Below are positions 19,145 through 27,935 of a DNA stretch of 64,000 nt, one piece after another (the first letter of the stretch is position 1; every line of letters begins with the position of its first letter). Below the pieces are notes generated by a model. The model had not been told where the DNA came from, did not search any database, and worked only from the letters and a program-made list of their open reading frames with translations. Origin of the DNA: JACPPO01 sp965262505 (lineage in GTDB: Bacteria > Acidobacteriota > Vicinamibacteria > Vicinamibacterales > UBA2999); the NCBI GenBank assembly GCA_965262505.1, contig CBDHFM010000030.1, positions 1,488,001 through 1,552,000 of the forward strand, given 5' to 3'. The position numbers and the translations under genes are program-made.

Positions 19145-19561
19145 CTACGCCCCCAACAGGAGCCAGCACACGACCGCCGACACCCCCACCCATCCCGCGT
19201 AGTGACCCGCAAGCACCAGGCTGCCCGGCACTGTGTTCTGGCCCACCTTCACGATCATCGCCTGCGGCGCCGCGGCGAAGAAGGTCACCGCATGGAACAC
19301 GACAGACAGCAGGCTGACGATATTCACGAACAGAATGAGCGGCGTGGCGGACCACGCGAGGAGCTGCTGGTAGGCCGCGTCTCCCTGGCTCACGGCGCGC
19401 ACGAGGAGCAGAAGGTAGACCACGAACCACGCGACGAAGACGCAGCTCAGCTCCCGCAGGATGAACGCGAAGTAGGACCCCTTCTCGAGCCACCAGAACG
19501 TCGACACACGCGGCGGCAGCACGTGGTGCTGGTACTCGGACTGAACCTGAGGCTCGCCCAT
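19145..19561 (-). CDS. frdC: Fumarate reductase membrane subunit C
   Basis: 138 residues, three transmembrane helices. 'STFWWLEKGSYFAFILRELSCVFVAWF' corresponds to the FrdC '[20 protein letters not shown]' segment, and 'SVVFHAVTFFAAAPQAM' carries the conserved helix II histidine region. The start (MGEPQVQSEY) shares one base with the frdB stop (TAATG), so it is coupled. This four-subunit, two-anchor organisation is the E. coli (type D) quinol:fumarate reductase plan. Confidence 0.9.
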   Translation of the reverse strand: MGEPQVQSEYQHHVLPPRVSTFWWLEKGSYFAFILRELSCVFVAWFVVYLLLLVRAVSQGDAAYQQLLAWSATPLILFVNIVSLLSVVFHAVTFFAAAPQAMIVKVGQNTVPGSLVLAGHYAGWVGVSAVVCWLLLGA

Positions 19562-20304
19562 TACGCCCCCCCTCTCGGCATGAAGAACGCCTTCACGGTC
19601 TCGACGGCAGCGGTCAGCTTGTAGCGCTGAATGGCTCCTGCGGGATCGACATGCTTGGGACACACCTTCGTACACTCCCCGACGAAGGTGCAACCCCAGA
19701 GCCCGTCGTGCTCGGAGAGGACCGCCATCCGCTCCGCCGCGCCTTCGTCGCGGCTATCGAGGTTGTAGCGCTGCGCCAGCGCCACGGCGGCGGGGCCGAT
19801 GAAATGGGGATCCAGACCGTAGACCGGGCACGCCGAATAACACAGCATGCAGTTGATGCACATGCTGTACTGCTTGTAGTCGTCCAGCTGCTGCGGCGTC
19901 TGGCGATATTCGCCTTCCGAAAGCGGCTTCTCCTCCTCCCGGATGATCCAGGGCTTCACCGTCGCCAGCTTCCGCATGAAATCGCCGATGTCGACGATGA
20001 GATCGCGGATGACGGGAAAGTTACTTAGCGGCTCGATCCGGACGGGTCCTGGCGCGTAATCGGCAAGGAACACTGCGCAGGTCAGCTTCGGCTCGCCGTT
20101 GACCATCATGCCGCAGCTTCCGCAGACACCCATGCGGCACGACCACCGGTACGCGAGCGTGCCGTCGATCCGGTCCTTGACGTGATTCAACCCGTCCAGC
20201 ACCACCCACTCTTTCGGGCACGGCACCTCGTACTCGTCGAACGTGGCTTCGGACTCCTGTTCAGGACGGTACCTGGCGACCTGTAACTTAATGCGATCCG
20301 CCAT
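19561..20304 (-). CDS. frdB: Fumarate reductase iron-sulphur subunit
   Basis: The electron-transfer subunit between the quinol site and FrdA. From MADRIKLQVARYRPE (ATG at 20304) it has 247 residues, equal to E. coli FrdB. Cluster ligands are all present: 2Fe-2S 'CRMGVCGSCGMMV...C', 4Fe-4S 'CINCMLCYSACPVYG' and 3Fe-4S 'CTFVGECTKVCPKHVDP'. It overlaps the frdA 3' end by 17 bases. An ATG six codons upstream is also possible. Confidence 0.95.
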   Translation of the reverse strand: MADRIKLQVARYRPEQESEATFDEYEVPCPKEWVVLDGLNHVKDRIDGTLAYRWSCRMGVCGSCGMMVNGEPKLTCAVFLADYAPGPVRIEPLSNFPVIRDLIVDIGDFMRKLATVKPWIIREEEKPLSEGEYRQTPQQLDDYKQYSMCINCMLCYSACPVYGLDPHFIGPAAVALAQRYNLDSRDEGAAERMAVLSEHDGLWGCTFVGECTKVCPKHVDPAGAIQRYKLTAAVETVKAFFMPRGGA

Positions 20305-22048
20305 GCGGTGGGGCCTCTCCATAGACCCGCGCGGCCGGCGGCCAGCGGGTGATCGTGACGGGTAGATACTCGACGCGAGCCGAGCCGTCAGGGTTGCGGT
20401 GAACGAGTGAGTGCCCGAGGAAACGATCGTCGTCGCGCTCGGGGAAATCGGTGCGCTGGTGCGCTCCCCGTGATTCCTCGCGGCGCAACGCCGAGAACAA
20501 GATGGTCTCGGCGACGTCGAGCATATTCGCCAGCTCGAGGACAGATACCCGCTCGGTGTTGAACGCCCTGCTCTGGTCCTCGATGGCGACGTTGCCGTAG
20601 CGCTCCTGGACGCGGCGCAGCGTGTCGACGGCCGCCGTCAGCGACGTCCCTGTCCGGTAGATCCCCGCGCTCTCTTCCATCGTCTGCTGCATCTCCTCCC
20701 GGAGATCGGCAATGCGCTCGTGCCCCTTCTTGCTGAACAGATCCTGCTCGATTCGCCGGTGCTCGTCCTTCGCCTGGGCGAGCACGCTCTGACTGATTTC
20801 GAGGTTACGCGAGGCGTGCTCGGCGGCGGCCTGACCCGCGCGGGCGCCGAAGACGAGCAGCTCCGTCAGCGAGTTCGATCCGAGACGATTGGCACCGTTG
20901 ATGCTGACGCAGGCCACTTCGCCCGCCGCGTACAGCCCTGGCAGCGGCGTGGCGCCGTTGATGTCCGTGTGGACGCCACCCATCACGTAGTGGATGACAG
21001 GCCTCACCGGGATCAGGTCCTTCACCGGATCGAGGTTCTGGTACTTGATGCAGAGCTCGCGCAAGAAGGGAATCTTCGCGTCGATCTTCTGTTCGCCGAG
21101 GTGGCGGAGATCCAGGTTCACGACGGGGCCGTACGGCGTCTCGATCGTGCGACCCTTTGCCAGCTCCTGCATGAAGGCTTGCGACAGCCGGTCGCGCGGA
21201 CCCAGCTCCATCGTCCGCAGCACGGGCTCTTTCTGCGGCGTGCCCAGCGCGTAGTCCTGCAGGTAGCGGTACCCGTCCTTGTTGATCAGGTATCCGCCTT
21301 CGGCGCGCGAAGCCTCGGTGATCAGGATGCCGGTAAAAGGCAGGCCTGTCGGGTGGTACTGAAGGAACTCCATGTCCTTCAGCGGAGCGCCGGCCCGATA
21401 CGCCAGCGCCATGCCATCGCCGGTCTTGATGCTGGCGTTCGTGGTGAAGGGGAAGATCTTTCCGCAGCCGCCGGTGCAGAGGATGACGGACCCGGCGGTA
21501 ATCGCCTCGACCTTGCCGGACTGCAGGTCGATCGCCACCACGCCCTGGACCCGACCGTCATCCAGCAGGAGCTTGGTGACGAACCACTCGTCGTACCGAC
21601 GAACGCTTGCGTACTTGAGGGACGTCTGGAAGAGCGCGTGGAGCATGTGGAAGCCGGTCTTGTCGGCGGCAAACCAGGTGCGCTTCTTCTTCATGCCCCC
21701 GAAAGGGCGAACGGCAACCCGACCGTCGGGCTCCCGGCTCCACGGGCAGCCCCAGTGCTCCAGTCGAAGGAGCTCCTCCGGCGCTTCCTTCACGAACGCC
21801 TCCACGGCGTCCTGATCGCACATCCAATCGCCGCCGGAGATCGTGTCGTAGGCGTGCTCGTCGAGGCTGTCGTCGGGCGCGATGACGCCTGCGGAGCCGC
21901 CCTCGGCGGAGACGGTATGGCTCCGCATCGGGTACACCTTCGAGACCACCGCGATAGTGAGTTTTGGATTGTTTTCGGCGATGGCAATCGCCGCCCGGAG
22001 TCCCGCGCCGCCGCCGCCTACCAGCACCACATCATACGAAGGGGTCAC
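20288..22048 (-). CDS. frdA: Fumarate reductase flavoprotein subunit
   Basis: The catalytic FAD subunit. 586 residues. Dinucleotide-binding 'DVVLVGGGGAGLRAAIA' at the N-terminus, the covalent-FAD histidine in 'MRSHTVSAEGG' (H44), substrate-site 'QYHPTGLPFTGILITEASR', 'VMGGVHTDINGATPLPGLYAAGE' and 'RLGSNSLTELLVFG'. The paired subunits C and D point to fumarate reductase rather than succinate dehydrogenase, although such enzymes run both ways in vitro. First gene of the operon; a ~140-bp gap separates it from the upstream gene. Confidence 0.95.
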   Translation of the reverse strand: MTPSYDVVLVGGGGAGLRAAIAIAENNPKLTIAVVSKVYPMRSHTVSAEGGSAGVIAPDDSLDEHAYDTISGGDWMCDQDAVEAFVKEAPEELLRLEHWGCPWSREPDGRVAVRPFGGMKKKRTWFAADKTGFHMLHALFQTSLKYASVRRYDEWFVTKLLLDDGRVQGVVAIDLQSGKVEAITAGSVILCTGGCGKIFPFTTNASIKTGDGMALAYRAGAPLKDMEFLQYHPTGLPFTGILITEASRAEGGYLINKDGYRYLQDYALGTPQKEPVLRTMELGPRDRLSQAFMQELAKGRTIETPYGPVVNLDLRHLGEQKIDAKIPFLRELCIKYQNLDPVKDLIPVRPVIHYVMGGVHTDINGATPLPGLYAAGEVACVSINGANRLGSNSLTELLVFGARAGQAAAEHASRNLEISQSVLAQAKDEHRRIEQDLFSKKGHERIADLREEMQQTMEESAGIYRTGTSLTAAVDTLRRVQERYGNVAIEDQSRAFNTERVSVLELANMLDVAETILFSALRREESRGAHQRTDFPERDDDRFLGHSLVHRNPDGSARVEYLPVTITRWPPAARVYGEAPPHGGSH

Positions 22049-22189
22049 ACCGTGGTCTCCTGTCCGCCAGTACTCGCTCGATCCCTGTGCCGAGGCGGTT
22101 GTTATTCTGCGACGAGTTCCTACACGTTACCGTACGGCCCATTCGACCGACAACATTCATCCACGAGCGGTTTGGCGCAAGAAGAAATT

Positions 22190-22966
22190 TTACGCCCCGG
22201 CATTCGAATTTGAATGCGCGGTCCTCCACAGGAGGAACCCATGGGCCGTAAGCTGGACGGCCAGCGCCACCATCAACGCTCGCGCGAGGCCCAGTGGCGT
22301 GAGCGCCAGCGCCATCGCGACACAGAAGAGCGCGAATCCAACGACCGCGCGGAGAAACCCATTCAGAAAGGCCACCACAGCGGCCCAGCCGCGTTGTGCG
22401 TGCGTAAAAGCAGCGATGATCGTGGTCAGCACCGGAAACGCGTTGAGCAGGCCGCTCAGCGTGGGACCGAGCCGCTCCGCGAGGCCCGTCAGCACGAGGA
22501 CCAGCGTGGCGGTCGCTACGAGACGAATAGCGAGATCGCCCCGCGGCCGCGCAACGGACTCCGGGGCGGTTGCCTGGCGAGGCAGAGCGCGGCGGCCGAG
22601 CACGGTTGCGGCCACGAGCGACACGAGACTCGGAACGAGCGCCGGCCGGAGACCGTACAAGGCAAAGGCCGTAACTGCGTACGCGGTCCAGCCGGCCGCC
22701 ACGCTCGCGTACCACGGCAGCCGGACGCTGCAGCGCGCGTAGGTGACGGCAAAAGCGACCGTGGCGATCAGACCCGCAAGCGTGGCGTGTGCGGCCTGCG
22801 CCGCAAACGCGTTCCCCTGCTCAATCGCATAGAACACGAGCACCGGGCCCGCTACGACCGGCAGTCCGGCAAGCCATCCTCCGACAGCGGGGCCCCAGCG
22901 GCGCACGGCCAACGTCACGGCGGCCACGAGGCCCGGAACGAGCAGCAGCTTCAGCAGCAGCAGCAC
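22190..22966 (-). CDS. Polytopic membrane protein of unknown function
   Basis: 258 residues, about eight hydrophobic helices. It opens MLLLLKLLLVPGLVAAVTLAVRR from a GTG and contains 'VGGWLAGLPVVAGPVLVFYA' and, in the second half, 'LSGLLNAFPVLTTIIAAFTH'. These two similar 'GLP/FPV' helices suggest an internal duplication, as in GlpM-like small exporters. It starts one base after the VanZ-like gene's stop, so the two are co-transcribed. No family assigned with confidence. Confidence 0.6.
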   Translation of the reverse strand: MLLLLKLLLVPGLVAAVTLAVRRWGPAVGGWLAGLPVVAGPVLVFYAIEQGNAFAAQAAHATLAGLIATVAFAVTYARCSVRLPWYASVAAGWTAYAVTAFALYGLRPALVPSLVSLVAATVLGRRALPRQATAPESVARPRGDLAIRLVATATLVLVLTGLAERLGPTLSGLLNAFPVLTTIIAAFTHAQRGWAAVVAFLNGFLRAVVGFALFCVAMALALTPLGLARALMVALAVQLTAHGFLLWRTAHSNSNAGA

Positions 22967-22967
22967 G

Positions 22968-23990
22968 TCAGAACACGCCCGGCCAGACGTACAGGGGGTA
23001 GGGGTACGCGTCGCTCACGGAGGGCGCGCGGTTGACGCCGGGCCACTCGGCCACCCCGGCACGCTGCTCGGCGGACCATCGATGCCCCTGCCGATCCGCA
23101 TAGGTCGGCACCTCGAGGAGCGGCGCATAGAACTTCTCCAGAATCCGGTTCTCACGCCACGCGTCGGCCACATCGCCGGCACTCCACGCCTGGTTGCGCC
23201 GCTGCACGTGCCAGAGGCCTTCGGTGAGGTACTGGTCCTCGCGTGACAGGCGCCGCTGCGCGAGCGGCGGCCGGGCCCGCCAGCGCTCGGCGCGATCTCG
23301 GGCCAGCACCGCAAGCTCCGCGGCCGTGTAGCGCGACCGGAACGCGCCGATCTCGCCGTCGCGCACGTCGTGGCCGACATGAACGGTCAGAAAGAACAGC
23401 CCGAAGAGCGCAAGCGCCGCGCCTCCCCACATGCGCACCCGAACCGCCGACTCCCGTCGAATCGCAACGACGGAACCGGCCGGCGGGTCGATGGCGATCG
23501 CGAACAGAAGGCCACAGCCGCTCGCGACGCCGTTCAGGACGACGTCTCTTGCTTCACCCACGCGGATCGGAACGAACCACTGGAACCACTCGTCCAGGGT
23601 ACCTGCCAGTACCCCGGCCAGCAGCGGCAGCAGGATCAACGAACCGTCATCTCTCGTGCCGAGCGCCCGATAGAAGAGCCACGCCAGCAGTCCGTACTCG
23701 ACAAAGTGAAAGGTCTCGGCAAAGCCGAGCGCGTTGATCAGGATGTACGTCGTGCCGATGGCGAGGCTCGTGACAAGCGCAAGGTACCTCGCGGGCCGCC
23801 GGTCTCGAATACGCACCACGGCGACCAGCAGGGCGATGCCCACCGGCAGCGCGGTCGCACCGATGCCGATCGCCCGGAACTGCGGGGCCCAGGCGGTACT
23901 GAGAGCGGTAAACGCCTGCTGAACGAAAGGCGCGGACAGGATGACAGCCGACGCGGCGGCCAGAGCGACGGCGAGCCGGCGGCGGACCAT
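22968..23990 (-). CDS. VanZ-like family membrane protein
   Basis: 340 residues. The first half has 5-6 transmembrane helices and the VanZ signature: 'HFVEYGLLAWLFYRAL', then 'GTLDEWFQWFVPIRVGEARD' with the conserved E-x-x-Q...R...D pattern and 'NGVASGCG'. VanZ raises teicoplanin resistance in vanA clusters; relatives elsewhere have unknown envelope roles. The second half (~200-340) is an extracytoplasmic, Arg/Trp-rich region, 'LTEGLWHVQRRNQAWSAGD', that is not part of VanZ itself. Operon with the 22190-22966 gene. Confidence 0.75.
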   Translation of the reverse strand: MVRRRLAVALAAASAVILSAPFVQQAFTALSTAWAPQFRAIGIGATALPVGIALLVAVVRIRDRRPARYLALVTSLAIGTTYILINALGFAETFHFVEYGLLAWLFYRALGTRDDGSLILLPLLAGVLAGTLDEWFQWFVPIRVGEARDVVLNGVASGCGLLFAIAIDPPAGSVVAIRRESAVRVRMWGGAALALFGLFFLTVHVGHDVRDGEIGAFRSRYTAAELAVLARDRAERWRARPPLAQRRLSREDQYLTEGLWHVQRRNQAWSAGDVADAWRENRILEKFYAPLLEVPTYADRQGHRWSAEQRAGVAEWPGVNRAPSVSDAYPYPLYVWPGVF

Positions 23991-24071
23991 CAGAAGAGCA
24001 GGATGTTACCTCTTCTTTAAAGCGGCCTGTTCGAGCTGGACGGAGGCGAAGGCCGAGTGCCAATTATTGCT

Positions 24072-24116
24072 TGTGAAAAAACAAAAGCCGGGCGCTTCGC
24101 TGCGCCCGGCTTTTGT
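24072..24116 (-). terminator. Strong intrinsic terminator downstream of the SWIB gene
   Basis: acaaaagccgggcg (24081-24094) pairs perfectly with 24103-24116, extended by one more pair around a ttcgct loop: a 15-bp stem. On the minus strand it is followed by TTTTTTC (from 24075-24080). It lies ~125 bases after the SWIB stop. The A-run on one side and T-run on the other could let it act on the plus strand too. Confidence 0.85.
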
Positions 24117-24241
24117 CTGGTGCCGGTCTGCTACTGCTTCTTGGCGTCCCTGGAACTGATACCCCGCCTGGCCTTCATCGAATCCCCGTCGCAACTTCTC
24201 CCCGTCGGACTTCGCGCCGAAGCCGAAGGACGCGGCGGGCT

Positions 24242-24520
24242 CTACTTCAGGTGCTTGCTGACCAGCTTGGTCATCTCGAACATGTTTACGATCGCCTTGC
24301 CACCGAAGACGGGCTTCAGCGCCGCGTCGGCCTTGATCATGCGCTTGTTCTTCGGATCCTGGAGCTTGTTCTTCTTGATGTAGGCCCACAACTTCTTGGT
24401 GACTTCGGTCCTTGGAACCGCCTTGGATCCAATCACCTCCGCCAGAGCGGCGCTGGGCGTCACCGGCTTCATGAAGGCGGCGTTGGGCTTTCGGGCAGTT
24501 TTCTTCGCGGTCTTGGCCAT
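24242..24520 (-). CDS. SWIB/MDM2-domain protein
   Basis: 92 residues from MAKTAKKTARKPNAAF (ATG at 24520, AGGAT upstream). A lysine/alanine-rich N-terminal tail (~1-20) resembles histone H1 tails. The SWIB fold follows: 'PSAALAEVIGSKAVPRTEVT', 'KKLWAYIKKNKLQDPKNKR', 'DAALKPVFGGKAIVNMFEMT'. Stand-alone SWIB proteins occur in Chlamydiae and several environmental phyla and probably bind nucleoprotein; the role is unproven. The gene ends in a strong terminator and is the last ordinary chromosomal gene before the IS-rich region. Confidence 0.9.
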   Translation of the reverse strand: MAKTAKKTARKPNAAFMKPVTPSAALAEVIGSKAVPRTEVTKKLWAYIKKNKLQDPKNKRMIKADAALKPVFGGKAIVNMFEMTKLVSKHLK

Positions 24521-24636
24521 CTGTATCCTTTCGCGAGACGTAGGAAATTTCTTGCTCACATAATAACGCCGAATCAACGCATATTTTCCAAATCCCTAAA
24601 TGAACCGGCCGCGTAGACGACGCGGCCCCCAACCAT

Positions 24637-25720
24637 GGCGTTGTTGCACGAATAGTGACTGGCCCGCACGATGCCCACCGACAGGATCCTCACTGGCCGA
24701 TGCGATATGACACTGGTCGGCCGAGCTCGGTCATCCGATTGAGGATCTCACAGCCGAGGACGACCTCGCTCCCCTGCCCAGCTGGACTCCGGGCGCGAAG
24801 GCCATCGCCGATGATGGACTTGTAGCGGAAGAACGTGTTCTCCACCCGGCTCTGACGATGGTACCCTGACGCCTTCTTCCACTGGCGCCGTCCGAGCGTC
24901 TTCACCAACGTGATCGTCCGATCCCGCGCGGGCGACCGCGGGCCGTGCCCAGAGACGTTCGCCGTCCTGGCCGGTGGGACGACGACCGTCGCACCCCGCG
25001 CCCCCGCCCCGTTTCGTAGACGGCGACCGTGTCATAGGCGGCGTCAGCGGTGACGCGCACGAGATGGCCATCGACCGCGTTGAGCAGATCGAGGCCGGTG
25101 GTCGCATCATCACCAGTCTCCTCGGTCAACGTGTGAACACGGATCACGCCGGACTGATCGACGCCAAGGTGGAGCTTCCGCCAGCCGCGTCTGCCGCGGC
25201 CACCGTGTTTCGCGGCAGCCCACTCACCCTCCCCGACGATGGACAGACCTGTGCTGTCAAGCACCAGATGGATGCCCTCGTCGGTCGGGACCGGTCGCAG
25301 ACGGCGCGTCAGATGCTGACTGCGCCGGGAGAGCGTCGTATAGTCGGGGGCGGAGAGGTCGAGGCGCATCATCCCGAACAGGGCGTGCAGGAACCCTTCG
25401 GCTTGGCGCAGCGGGAGATGGTAGAGGAGTCGCAGGGTCAGGGCCGCCTCGATGGCGAGATCCGAGTAGCGCCGCTGCCCACCCCGCCGGCCGCTCCGGC
25501 GGGGCGTCCAGGCAGCGACCGCTTCCGAGGACAACCACACCGTCACATCGCCGCGTCGAACAAGGGCCTGATTGTAGGCCGGCCAGTTCGCAACGCGGTA
25601 CTTCGCCTTATACGTGGGATGGACCTTCGACTTCATCCCTGTAGTGTGGCTCCTGCGGAGTGTCACGAGAAGTGCGGGCCAAACCGCCCCACCCCCACAG
25701 GGTATTCATGCAACAACGCC
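24637..25720 (-). mobile_element. IS5-family (IS903-like) element, copy A, full length but frameshifted
   Basis: Both ends read GGCGTTGTTGCA[C/T]GAAT as inverted repeats (24637 and, reversed, 25720), typical of the IS903 subgroup. The length of 1084 bp is two more than copies B, C and E, which comes from a 2-bp insertion in the transposase (near 25010). No target duplication is visible: the left flank ends aaccat and the right begins tcaatg. That suggests rearrangement between copies after insertion. Confidence 0.85.
24690..25636 (-). pseudogene. IS5-family transposase, copy A, frameshifted
   Basis: DDE transposase matching the 314-residue product of copies B, C and E. It starts MKSKVHPTYKAKYRVANW and is intact through 'VTADAAYDTVAVYET', then shifts frame where the run cccgccccgtttc replaces cccgccgtttc (about 25010). 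The C-terminal part ('VKTLGRRQWKKASGYHRQSR...') continues in another frame to 24690. The catalytic Asp/Glu residues are thus split between frames, so the gene is dead unless frameshifting occurs. Confidence 0.85.
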
Positions 25721-25964
25721 TCAATGTACGGTTACTCTGCAACAGTTCGTGTACGTCTTGCCGCTGCTACACGGACAGGATTCGTGGCCGCCGACCGTCG
25801 CCCCACGCGCAAGATCGACATGCTCGCCGGCGTGCGCTGCATGCCCGGCGGCAACCGATCGACCCAGGCGCGCATACTGGGCGACCGCCGCGGGCAACAC
25901 CCGGTGGATCCCGGTTGCCGTCCTCGCGAAGGACTGACCGTCCGTGGCAGCCTCTCTATGGAAC
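25721..25964 (-). pseudogene. C-terminal fragment with a SEC-C zinc motif
   Basis: The frame ends 'GGHESCPCSSGKTYTNCCRVTVH'. The CPCxSGxxYxxCC core is the SEC-C metal-binding motif, found at the end of SecA and of many stand-alone proteins. About 80 residues remain, beginning right at the left end of the IS6 element, which cuts off the N-terminus. The stop codon lies at the very edge of IS5 copy A. What the full protein did cannot be said. Confidence 0.6.
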
Positions 25965-26795
25965 GGTTGTGTTGCAACTGTGGCCGACGGCGGCTGGTAA
26001 CCTGAAGAGATCATGAAGCAGGCAATCCGACCGGCGATCTTCAAGTGGCGACAAACCGAGCCCGAGCTGATTGTGTGCGCCGTGCGCTGGCACCTTCGGT
26101 ACTCGCTCTCGTTCCGCGATGTCGAAGAACTGCTCGGCGAGCGCGGCCTGGAAGCGGACCACACGACCATCTGGCGCTGGGTCCAGCGCTACGGTCCCGA
26201 ACTGGAGGAGCGGCTGCGCCGTCATCTCAAACCAACCAACAAGTCCTGGCGTGTCGATGAAACCTACGTTCGTGTCAAGGGCCGTTGGTGCTACCTCTAC
26301 CGAGCCATCGATTCCACCGGCGCCACGATCAACTTCGTGCTCTCGAGCTTGCGCGATGCCGCTACGGCCAAACGCCTGTTCCGCAAGGCGCTCACTGATC
26401 CGTCGCATCCGCAGCCCCGTGTCATCAACACGGACCAGGCCCGCCTTTACGGATCGGCGATTTCAGGGGTGAAAAAGGAAGGACTCCTGCGACGCGGTTG
26501 CCGCCACCGGCCAGTCCAATACTTGAACAACATCCTGGAGCAGGATCATCGAGCGATCAAACGACGCGTGAAAGCCAAGCAGGGGTTTCGTGCATTCCAC
26601 GCGGCGCGGCGAACGATCCAAGGCTACGAGGCCATGCACATGATCCGGAAGGGGCAAGCGAGGTGGGTGAGCGGTTCGGATGTTCGGCGACAGATTCAGT
26701 TCATCAACAACTTGTTCGAGGTGGCGGCATGAGACGGAGCCAGGCCGACTCGACCAATCGCTCTCTTGCAGCTTTTGGAAAGTTGCAACACATCC
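25965..26795 (+). mobile_element. IS6-family element, complete
   Basis: 831 bp. The left end ggttgtgttgcaact and the right end (reversed) ggatgtgttgcaact are near-perfect terminal inverted repeats of the IS6 type, enclosing one transposase gene. No 8-bp direct repeat is seen in the flanks (tatggaac left, gtttcgta right). The element sits between the SEC-C fragment and a fragment of another IS6-like transposase. Confidence 0.85.
26013..26732 (+). CDS. IS6-family transposase
   Basis: 239 residues, normal length. An N-terminal zinc/HTH-like segment ('IVCAVRWHLRYSLSFRDVEE') is followed by the DDE core: first Asp in 'WRVDETYVRVKGRW', second in 'VINTDQARLYG', Glu in 'NNILEQDHRAIKRRVKAKQGF'. It appears intact and possibly active. 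The ATG at 26013 begins MKQAIRPAIFKWRQTEP. Confidence 0.92.
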   Translation: MKQAIRPAIFKWRQTEPELIVCAVRWHLRYSLSFRDVEELLGERGLEADHTTIWRWVQRYGPELEERLRRHLKPTNKSWRVDETYVRVKGRWCYLYRAIDSTGATINFVLSSLRDAATAKRLFRKALTDPSHPQPRVINTDQARLYGSAISGVKKEGLLRRGCRHRPVQYLNNILEQDHRAIKRRVKAKQGFRAFHAARRTIQGYEAMHMIRKGQARWVSGSDVRRQIQFINNLFEVAA

Positions 26796-26944
26796 GTTTC
26801 GTAGCTTACAGCGATCCCACGCTGCGCAAGTAGGTCCTCGACGTCTCGCAGACTGAGGGGAAATCGGTGATAGAGGAAAACAGCGTGGGCGATGACCTCT
26901 GGGGGGAAACAGAATCCACGGTAGATGGATCGAGTGGTTTGCAT
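26796..26944 (-). pseudogene. N-terminal fragment of a second IS6-family transposase
   Basis: Minus-strand frame 'SIYRGFCFPPEVIAHAVFLY', 'HRFPLSLRDVEDLLAQRGI', 'VSYET' matches the first ~45 residues of IS6 transposases. It then runs into the right end of the complete IS6 element at 26795. The catalytic domain is gone. IS6 into IS6-like insertion or recombination explains the missing target duplication of the complete element. Confidence 0.75.
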
Positions 26945-26951
26945 GGACGGC

Positions 26952-27674
26952 TTATCGGCCCGCGTTGCCAGGTGTGACAGAGCCCCCGCCGGGCCGCGTG
27001 AGGTAGGCCAACACGTCGCTCATGAGCCTGTTGACGACGGTGTACCTCGAAGCTGGAGTTGCGCGAAGCTCCTGCTCGCCTTGGACATACGGCCCAGGAA
27101 CAAGCTCATCGCGGCAGTGCTCCACCAGCGCCCGCGCACTCTCCGCCGTGGTTTCCAGGTGGAACTGTAGGCCGATCACGTTGTGTTTCAGCTGAAACGC
27201 TTGATTCGCGCAGCCGGCACTCTCAGCCAGCCGCGTGGCGTTTTCAGGCAGGTCGAAGGTTTCGCCATGCCAGTGGAAGACGAGGCACTCGGCTGGAAAG
27301 CGGAAGGCCAACGTGGGTGTCGACACGCCGCGAATCGGAAACCACCCGATCTCCTTCAGGGCACTACGGAAGACGCGTGCGCCCAGGGCACTGGCAATGA
27401 GCTGGGCGCCCAGACACACCCCCAGCACGGGAATATCTCGAGCGACGACATCCCGGACAAACTGTTTCTCGGCGGCGAGCCAGGGCAGGGCCGCCTCGTC
27501 GTTGACGCTCATGGGACCCCCCAGGGCAATCAGCATATCGACACGGTCGAGCGCTGGTAGCGGAGCGTCTGCAAAAAAACGGGTATAGCTGGTCTGCAGG
27601 CCAGCGGCGTCCAGCCACTGCGCCATGCTTCCCAGCCCCTCGAACGCAACATGCTGCAAGACGTGAACGTTCAT
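26952..27674 (-). CDS. Class I glutamine amidotransferase (GMP-synthase-like)
   Basis: 240 residues from MNVHVLQHVAFEGLGSMAQW (ATG at 27674; the frame is open further upstream without a family match). Catalytic triad: nucleophile Cys in 'VLGVCLGAQLIASALGA', His and Glu in 'VIGLQFHLETTAE'. 'LGGPMSVND' forms the oxyanion-side loop. Stand-alone relatives of GuaA's glutaminase domain hydrolyse Gln or gamma-glutamyl compounds. The gene is intact although surrounded by IS remnants: an IS6-like fragment downstream and an IS1182-like gene upstream. The 261 bp upstream hold no other gene. Confidence 0.88.
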   Translation of the reverse strand: MNVHVLQHVAFEGLGSMAQWLDAAGLQTSYTRFFADAPLPALDRVDMLIALGGPMSVNDEAALPWLAAEKQFVRDVVARDIPVLGVCLGAQLIASALGARVFRSALKEIGWFPIRGVSTPTLAFRFPAECLVFHWHGETFDLPENATRLAESAGCANQAFQLKHNVIGLQFHLETTAESARALVEHCRDELVPGPYVQGEQELRATPASRYTVVNRLMSDVLAYLTRPGGGSVTPGNAGR

Positions 27675-27935
27675 CGACGCTGTCCCGCCCGGTATTGGCA
27701 TTCGGCGGCGGCTCGGCTGAGATTCTACGCGAGGCTCAGGTGAAGGGACGCATGATTCGCCTCCGCGGTGTGCACCACCGTCGCGGGCGCCGATCCCGTA
27801 TGGTGTGAGAAAACGGCCGAGGCGAGTGAATTCCCGAGACAACGTGGGTGACGGCCGTGTCTGAGCCACCTAGCAGCCTGTGGTTAAAGGGCCGAAAGGG
27901 ATCGACACGACTGATCCCGCGTACTACACTCCCGC

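Noticed and set aside
20720..22213. A 497-codon plus-strand ORF opposite frdA.
   Set aside because: It lies entirely antisense to a perfectly conserved frdA and mirrors its codons; no independent protein signal.
24006..24632. A 208-codon minus-strand ORF covering the SWIB gene.
   Set aside because: It is in another frame, passes through a strong terminator and has no family pattern; the SWIB frame is clearly the real one.
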